Source: Actinoplanes liguriensis (GTDB taxonomy: Bacteria > Actinomycetota > Actinomycetes > Mycobacteriales > Micromonosporaceae). From it: a stretch of 7,341 nt of DNA. Below the pieces are notes generated by a model. The model saw only the letters and a program-made list of their open reading frames with translations, had not been told where the DNA came from and made no database searches. Where the stretch lies: NCBI GenBank assembly GCA_000715855.1, contig KL571277.1, forward strand, positions 94,757 to 102,097, given 5' to 3'. Of the stretch, positions 7,328 to 7,341 are shown piece after piece; within the stretch, counting starts at the first letter, position 1; the number at the start of each line of letters is the position of its first letter. Position numbers and translations under genes: made by a program.

Positions 7328-7341
7328 CTGTCTCTTATACA
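7328..7341. other. Tn5/Nextera transposase mosaic-end adapter remnant
   Basis: CTGTCTCTTATACA is identical to the first 14 bases of the 19-bp Tn5 mosaic end used in tagmentation library kits. It is AT-rich, sits at the very last base of the window, and breaks an otherwise open reading frame. It is almost certainly untrimmed adapter at a contig end and not part of the organism's DNA. Confidence 0.93.

Noticed and set aside
7328..7341. End of a natural Tn5-like transposon
   Set aside because: The match is to the hyperactive mosaic end used in library kits and stops exactly at the window edge, with no target duplication or transposase. Adapter is the simpler reading.

Overview
The window is high-GC DNA with the codon bias of an actinomycete: almost every third codon position in the real genes is G or C. 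A secreted GH10 xylanase with an actinobacterial signal peptide, and an acyl-CoA dehydrogenase/acyl-CoA synthetase pair of a type common in mycelial actinobacteria, fit this. A Micromonosporaceae genus such as Actinoplanes is my inference; nothing in the window proves it.

Layout. (1) Positions 1-1240, minus strand: a secreted endo-1,4-beta-xylanase with signal peptide, GH10 domain, Ser/Pro linker and the start of a CBM2, cut at the window edge. (2) Positions 1241-1411: its control region, with a good promoter (TTGAGG, 17 bases, TAGCGT), a palindrome covering the -35 box, a second palindrome near the -10 box, and an upstream CGAAA-C-TTTCG palindrome like one described for Streptomyces xylanase genes. 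(3) Positions 1412-1636, plus strand: a short coding-like stretch for one membrane helix, either a small protein or the 3' remnant of a transporter gene. (4) Positions 1637-1808: a non-coding gap with inverted repeats and a probable promoter. (5) Positions 1809-4567, plus strand: an acyl-CoA dehydrogenase and a FadD-type acyl-CoA synthetase whose stop and start codons overlap (TGATG), a two-gene fatty-acid activation and oxidation operon. (6) Positions 4578-7327, minus strand, convergent with the operon and only 10 bp away: the C-terminal 900 or so residues of a very large superfamily 1 helicase with a Vsr-like/MTES_1575 nuclease domain and a DUF3320-like tail. This is the architecture of the single-gene Hhe antiphage candidates. 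(7) Positions 7328-7341: 14 bases identical to the Tn5/Nextera mosaic end, so the window ends in sequencing adapter and not in genome.

The xylanase (plant-polymer use) and the acyl-CoA genes (lipid metabolism) look like independent units with their own promoters. The most interesting gene is the helicase-nuclease. Its 5' end, including the Walker A motif, is missing because the contig ends, and an in-frame stop inside the adapter makes it look like a complete 912-codon gene. Its nuclease domain also appears to carry substitutions at positions I remember as conserved (Gln in place of Glu, Ala in place of His, Glu in place of Asp), so it may be a divergent or nuclease-inactive member. I see no tRNA, rRNA, CRISPR array or insertion sequence.
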